DNA of 64,000 bases, taken from CALGKJ01 sp049322695 (GTDB lineage Bacteria; Bacillota; Clostridia; Lutisporales; Lutisporaceae). A program made the translations under genes and the position numbers. Within the stretch, counting starts at the first letter, position 1, and each line of letters starts with the position of its first letter. Below the pieces are notes generated by a model, which was given only the letters and a program-made list of their open reading frames with translations, did no database searches and was not told the origin of the DNA. Location: assembly GCA_049322695.1 (NCBI GenBank), contig JBMORW010000021.1:62001-126000 (forward strand), read 5' to 3'. Shown here one piece after another: positions 61,416 through 64,000 of this stretch.

Positions 61416-63572
61416 TTATATTGGAATCTCAACAGAAAATAAAGTTCCTTGACCGATTTCACTTATACATTTTACATTGCCATTAAATTTTTGAGTAACA
61501 ATATTATAGACTACATTCAAACCAAGACCAGTACCTCCACTGTTACGCTTTGTTGTGAAGAAAGGTTCGAAAATTCTACTAAGATTTTCTTTCTCTATTC
61601 CTTTACCTTCATCTGAATACTTTATGATAATCTTATCATTTTGCTTTTCTACATCTATAGTAATATTACCCTGCTGATCTGGTTCATACGCATGTATGAT
61701 TGTATTCATTACAAGATTGGATATTATTTGTGAGAATGCACCTGCATATCCATCTAACTCGATATCATCAGAGCAGTTAACCTTTATATTGTGCTTTGTC
61801 TTTTTTATTTCGGGGCTTAGGCTCAGGAGTATCTCATTTATGTATTCTTTGACATTAAATACTCTCTTTTCTTCGCTAGATTGGTCTACCGCAACCTTTT
61901 TGAAGCTCTTGATAAGCTCAGATGCATTTCTCAGATTAGTGAGTATTACATCAGTAAGCTCTCTACAGGTACTTATGAAGCTTTCAAAATCAGACTTCTT
62001 AATCCTATTGTTCTTATATAGCTCATCCACTTCATTGGTTTCTTTATCAAGGTGGGAAGCCGCAGTCACCCCTATTCCTACGGGTGTATTTATTTCATGA
62101 GCTATGCCTGCAACCAAACCTCCTAATGCTGCCATCTTCTCAGATTGAATTAGCTGCTCCTGTGTCTGTACTAATTTTTCCATAGCCTCTTGAAGCTCCT
62201 GTGTTCTTTCTATAACCCTTATTTCTAAGGAAGCATTAAGTTTTTCTATTTCATTCTTAGAGATTTGCAATTCTTCCAAAGTATTATTTAAAACAATGTT
62301 TTTATTTTCGAGTTCTGCTGAGTATTCTATAAGCTTATCGTGTGCTTCTGAAAAGCGCCTACCTAATATAAGTATAAGAGATGCAATAAATATTAGAATT
62401 CCCCATTTGTAAATTGAAGGTATTATACTTGATATTGCATATAAGATAGTTTCAAAGACACCTATCGAAATAAAAAGAATAAAACCAATAGTAAATATTT
62501 TTGCATCAATATTACCTTTTAACGCATTTTTGAATACTACAACAGATAACATTATAAGATTGATTGCTACCAATAGGTACCAAGCTAAATCAAATAAATT
62601 AGCAATAGACTCTACATAAAACAAGACAAAAACAAATGCAACTAACAGCAAGATATATAGTAAGATAATTACTTTGTAAATAGTTTTCATAGCTTTGCTT
62701 TTCGAAGGAAAAATTTGATTTAAGAAAAGATATATTAATATAACTAAGCTATATTTAGCGACAGTACTCATATAAAACCGAAAAGAATTATTGTTAAAGA
62801 TAAGTAAATTAAAGTTCAAGGTTGAAGTTAATAGCCAAGTCCCTAATGCAGCTATGAAAAAGCACAGATACAGTAGTGTCTTTCGCTCTTCCTTTTTTAA
62901 AAACACTACGATAGGAATAACAAAAATTCCCATAGCAATTAAAAAAAAGCCTAGTAAAGTATTGTCAATTTCTTTCTCATATAAGAACCTTGTTATATTA
63001 ATATTTGAACCAATGGTAACCAAAGCTCTAGGCCCAATATAACTCGAGTGAGATGTAGTCTTAATTAATAATACATTACTGCCATAATCTCCCAACGGAG
63101 AAACAAACCTATGTACAGCAAGAAATGGGTTTGTTATTTGTTTTACTTCAGTATGATTTAGCTTATACAATACTTTATTATTACTATAGACTACTATATC
63201 ATCAGCTAATACACCATCAAAATATATTGTAGGATTTATCCATTGTTGACTGCTTGGAAGTTTAATCCTAAACCACGCTGTGGTCAGCTTATCTGTAGTC
63301 TTAAGTCTTTCGCCTTTTACACTATATTCCTTCCATGCCGGATCATCCATATCTTCAAAATCCCAGTTTGGCATTCCTTCTCCATCTACTGTAGGGTCCT
63401 GCCATCTATACTGCCAGCCTTCATTGAGTTCTATAACCTGTGAGGTGTCCTGAGTATTCTCAGGAATAAGCTTTATTGCAAAGGATACAGCAATAAATAG
63501 CAGTATTATGCCTACTAATACAAGGCTGATATACATTGTGGGCTTATTCTTCAAATCAAGTTTTGTACTCAT
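61416..63572 (-). CDS. Membrane histidine kinase with DISM-like sensor
   Basis: A 718-residue kinase: N-terminal helix (12-34), an external beta-rich domain (about 45-195, NEGWQYRWQDP, YFDGVLADDIVVYSNN) resembling galactose-binding-like 7TMR-DISM extracellular domains, seven helices (about 205-410), a long coiled coil (415-480), a HisKA with the histidine in AGIAHEINTPVGI (about 500) and an HATPase domain ending GTGLGLNVVYNIVTQK. It is convergent with the NHLP gene and 16 bp after a paralogous kinase. No response regulator is in the window. The coding sequence is visibly more AT-rich than the enzyme genes next to it. Confidence 0.9.
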   Translation of the reverse strand: MSTKLDLKNKPTMYISLVLVGIILLFIAVSFAIKLIPENTQDTSQVIELNEGWQYRWQDPTVDGEGMPNWDFEDMDDPAWKEYSVKGERLKTTDKLTTAWFRIKLPSSQQWINPTIYFDGVLADDIVVYSNNKVLYKLNHTEVKQITNPFLAVHRFVSPLGDYGSNVLLIKTTSHSSYIGPRALVTIGSNINITRFLYEKEIDNTLLGFFLIAMGIFVIPIVVFLKKEERKTLLYLCFFIAALGTWLLTSTLNFNLLIFNNNSFRFYMSTVAKYSLVILIYLFLNQIFPSKSKAMKTIYKVIILLYILLLVAFVFVLFYVESIANLFDLAWYLLVAINLIMLSVVVFKNALKGNIDAKIFTIGFILFISIGVFETILYAISSIIPSIYKWGILIFIASLILILGRRFSEAHDKLIEYSAELENKNIVLNNTLEELQISKNEIEKLNASLEIRVIERTQELQEAMEKLVQTQEQLIQSEKMAALGGLVAGIAHEINTPVGIGVTAASHLDKETNEVDELYKNNRIKKSDFESFISTCRELTDVILTNLRNASELIKSFKKVAVDQSSEEKRVFNVKEYINEILLSLSPEIKKTKHNIKVNCSDDIELDGYAGAFSQIISNLVMNTIIHAYEPDQQGNITIDVEKQNDKIIIKYSDEGKGIEKENLSRIFEPFFTTKRNSGGTGLGLNVVYNIVTQKFNGNVKCISEIGQGTLFSVEIPI

Positions 63573-63588
63573 ATATTCACCATCCCAT

Positions 63589-64000
63589 TTATATATTGAA
63601 ACTGATTATAAAGCGAACTCCCTTATCAGGCTCGCTTTCACAGTTAATGCTTCCGTTTAATTTTGCCGTAACCAGGTTAAAGACTACATTGAGCCCAAGC
63701 CCGGTACTGCCTTTGCTTTTTGCAGTGGTAAAGAAGGGCTCGAATACCCTTGGAAGGTTCTCTGCATCTATGCCCTTTCCGTTATCGTAGTATTCTATCA
63801 GCACAAGATTGCCTTCCGCTGATGCATTTATGGTTATATTACCATGCTCAGTACCATCAAAGCCATGTACCAGAGAGTTAATCATCAGATTGGAAAGTAT
63901 TTGTGAAAGCACTCCCTGATAGCTTACTATTTCCATATCATCAGAGCAGTTTATTACCAGATTGTGCTTTCCTTTTTTCAGCTCTGTATCTATACTCAGA
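63589..64000 (-). CDS. Histidine kinase, C-terminal part, start outside window
   Basis: The last 137 residues of a second kinase of the same family; the frame is open to base 64000, so the start lies beyond the window. It contains the HATPase motifs ILSNLMINSLVHGFDG (N box), YYDNGKGIDAENLPRVFEPFFTT (G1/F) and GSTGLGLNVVFNLVTAKLNG (G2). It closely matches the end of the kinase at 61416-63572, pointing to tandem duplication, and probably is the first gene of their operon. Confidence 0.92.
   Translation of the reverse strand, partial: LSIDTELKKGKHNLVINCSDDMEIVSYQGVLSQILSNLMINSLVHGFDGTEHGNITINASAEGNLVLIEYYDNGKGIDAENLPRVFEPFFTTAKSKGSTGLGLNVVFNLVTAKLNGSINCESEPDKGVRFIISFNI

Noticed and set aside
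1..64000. tRNA, rRNA, insertion sequence or prophage genes
   Set aside because: Read through on both strands without finding a transposase, integrase, phage structural gene, or a clover-leaf sequence; a tRNAscan run would settle small tRNAs.

Overview
The window looks like chromosomal DNA of a low-GC, spore-forming, monoderm anaerobe of the class Clostridia. The evidence is an alpha/beta-type small acid-soluble spore protein, two T-box leaders (pheST, valS), an M-box leader on mgtE, a Gram-positive style BirA operator on bioY, purple-book Shine-Dalgarno sites, GlnK/GlnL-type regulators and Tad pili without a secretin. I cannot name the genus. No rRNA, tRNA, CRISPR array, insertion sequence or prophage was seen.

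Layout. 1-6.3 kb: end of glutamate dehydrogenase, a YjbQ-like enzyme, an iron-type alcohol dehydrogenase, a split transketolase, a GNAT acetyltransferase and BirA-controlled bioY. 6.3-14.1 kb: a Tad/Flp pilus operon read leftward (two Flp pilins, TadE, TadG, CpaB, TadZ, TadA, TadB, TadC, then a DUF192 protein). 14.4-17.8 kb: T-box controlled pheST with an unusually short beta subunit. 17.9-19.8 kb: a GntR/YtrA-type regulator with an ABC exporter under a perfect 20-bp-arm palindrome. 19.8-28.3 kb: a second, strongly diverged Tad-like secretion/pilus operon of nine genes with its own consensus promoter and terminator. 28.4-39.3 kb: small spore and hypothetical genes, a polysaccharide deacetylase lipoprotein, ychF, folC, valS, pgsA. 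39.6-45.6 kb: a nitrate/sulfonate-type ABC importer whose binding protein is separated from its ATPase and permease by mnmH and an amidohydrolase. 45.7-56.7 kb: mgtE, sfsA, a TAXI binding protein with a GlnK/GlnL-like two-component system, a flavin-type oxidoreductase, a hybrid kinase and a DUF5667 protein with an acidic tail. 57.1-64 kb: degV, then a small three-gene cluster and two paralogous histidine kinases.

The most interesting locus is 58156-61381. A class I isoprenoid-synthase-fold protein with both aspartate-rich motifs is followed, 8 bp later, by a stand-alone LanM-type dehydratase domain that keeps the known phosphorylation/elimination residues but has no LanC cyclase. A nitrile-hydratase-leader-type peptide without any cysteine follows, with its own TTGAAA-17-TATAAT promoter. 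Missing cyclase and missing cysteine agree with each other and suggest a RiPP-like or peptide-modifying system that does not make lanthionine and may involve prenylation. This is inference and needs biochemical proof.

A second cross-window feature is a family of heptanucleotide tandem arrays (CAGTAGC and relatives, both orientations) in at least four intergenic sites: inside the tad operon, beside the M-box, and on both sides of the degV terminator just before the RiPP-like cluster.
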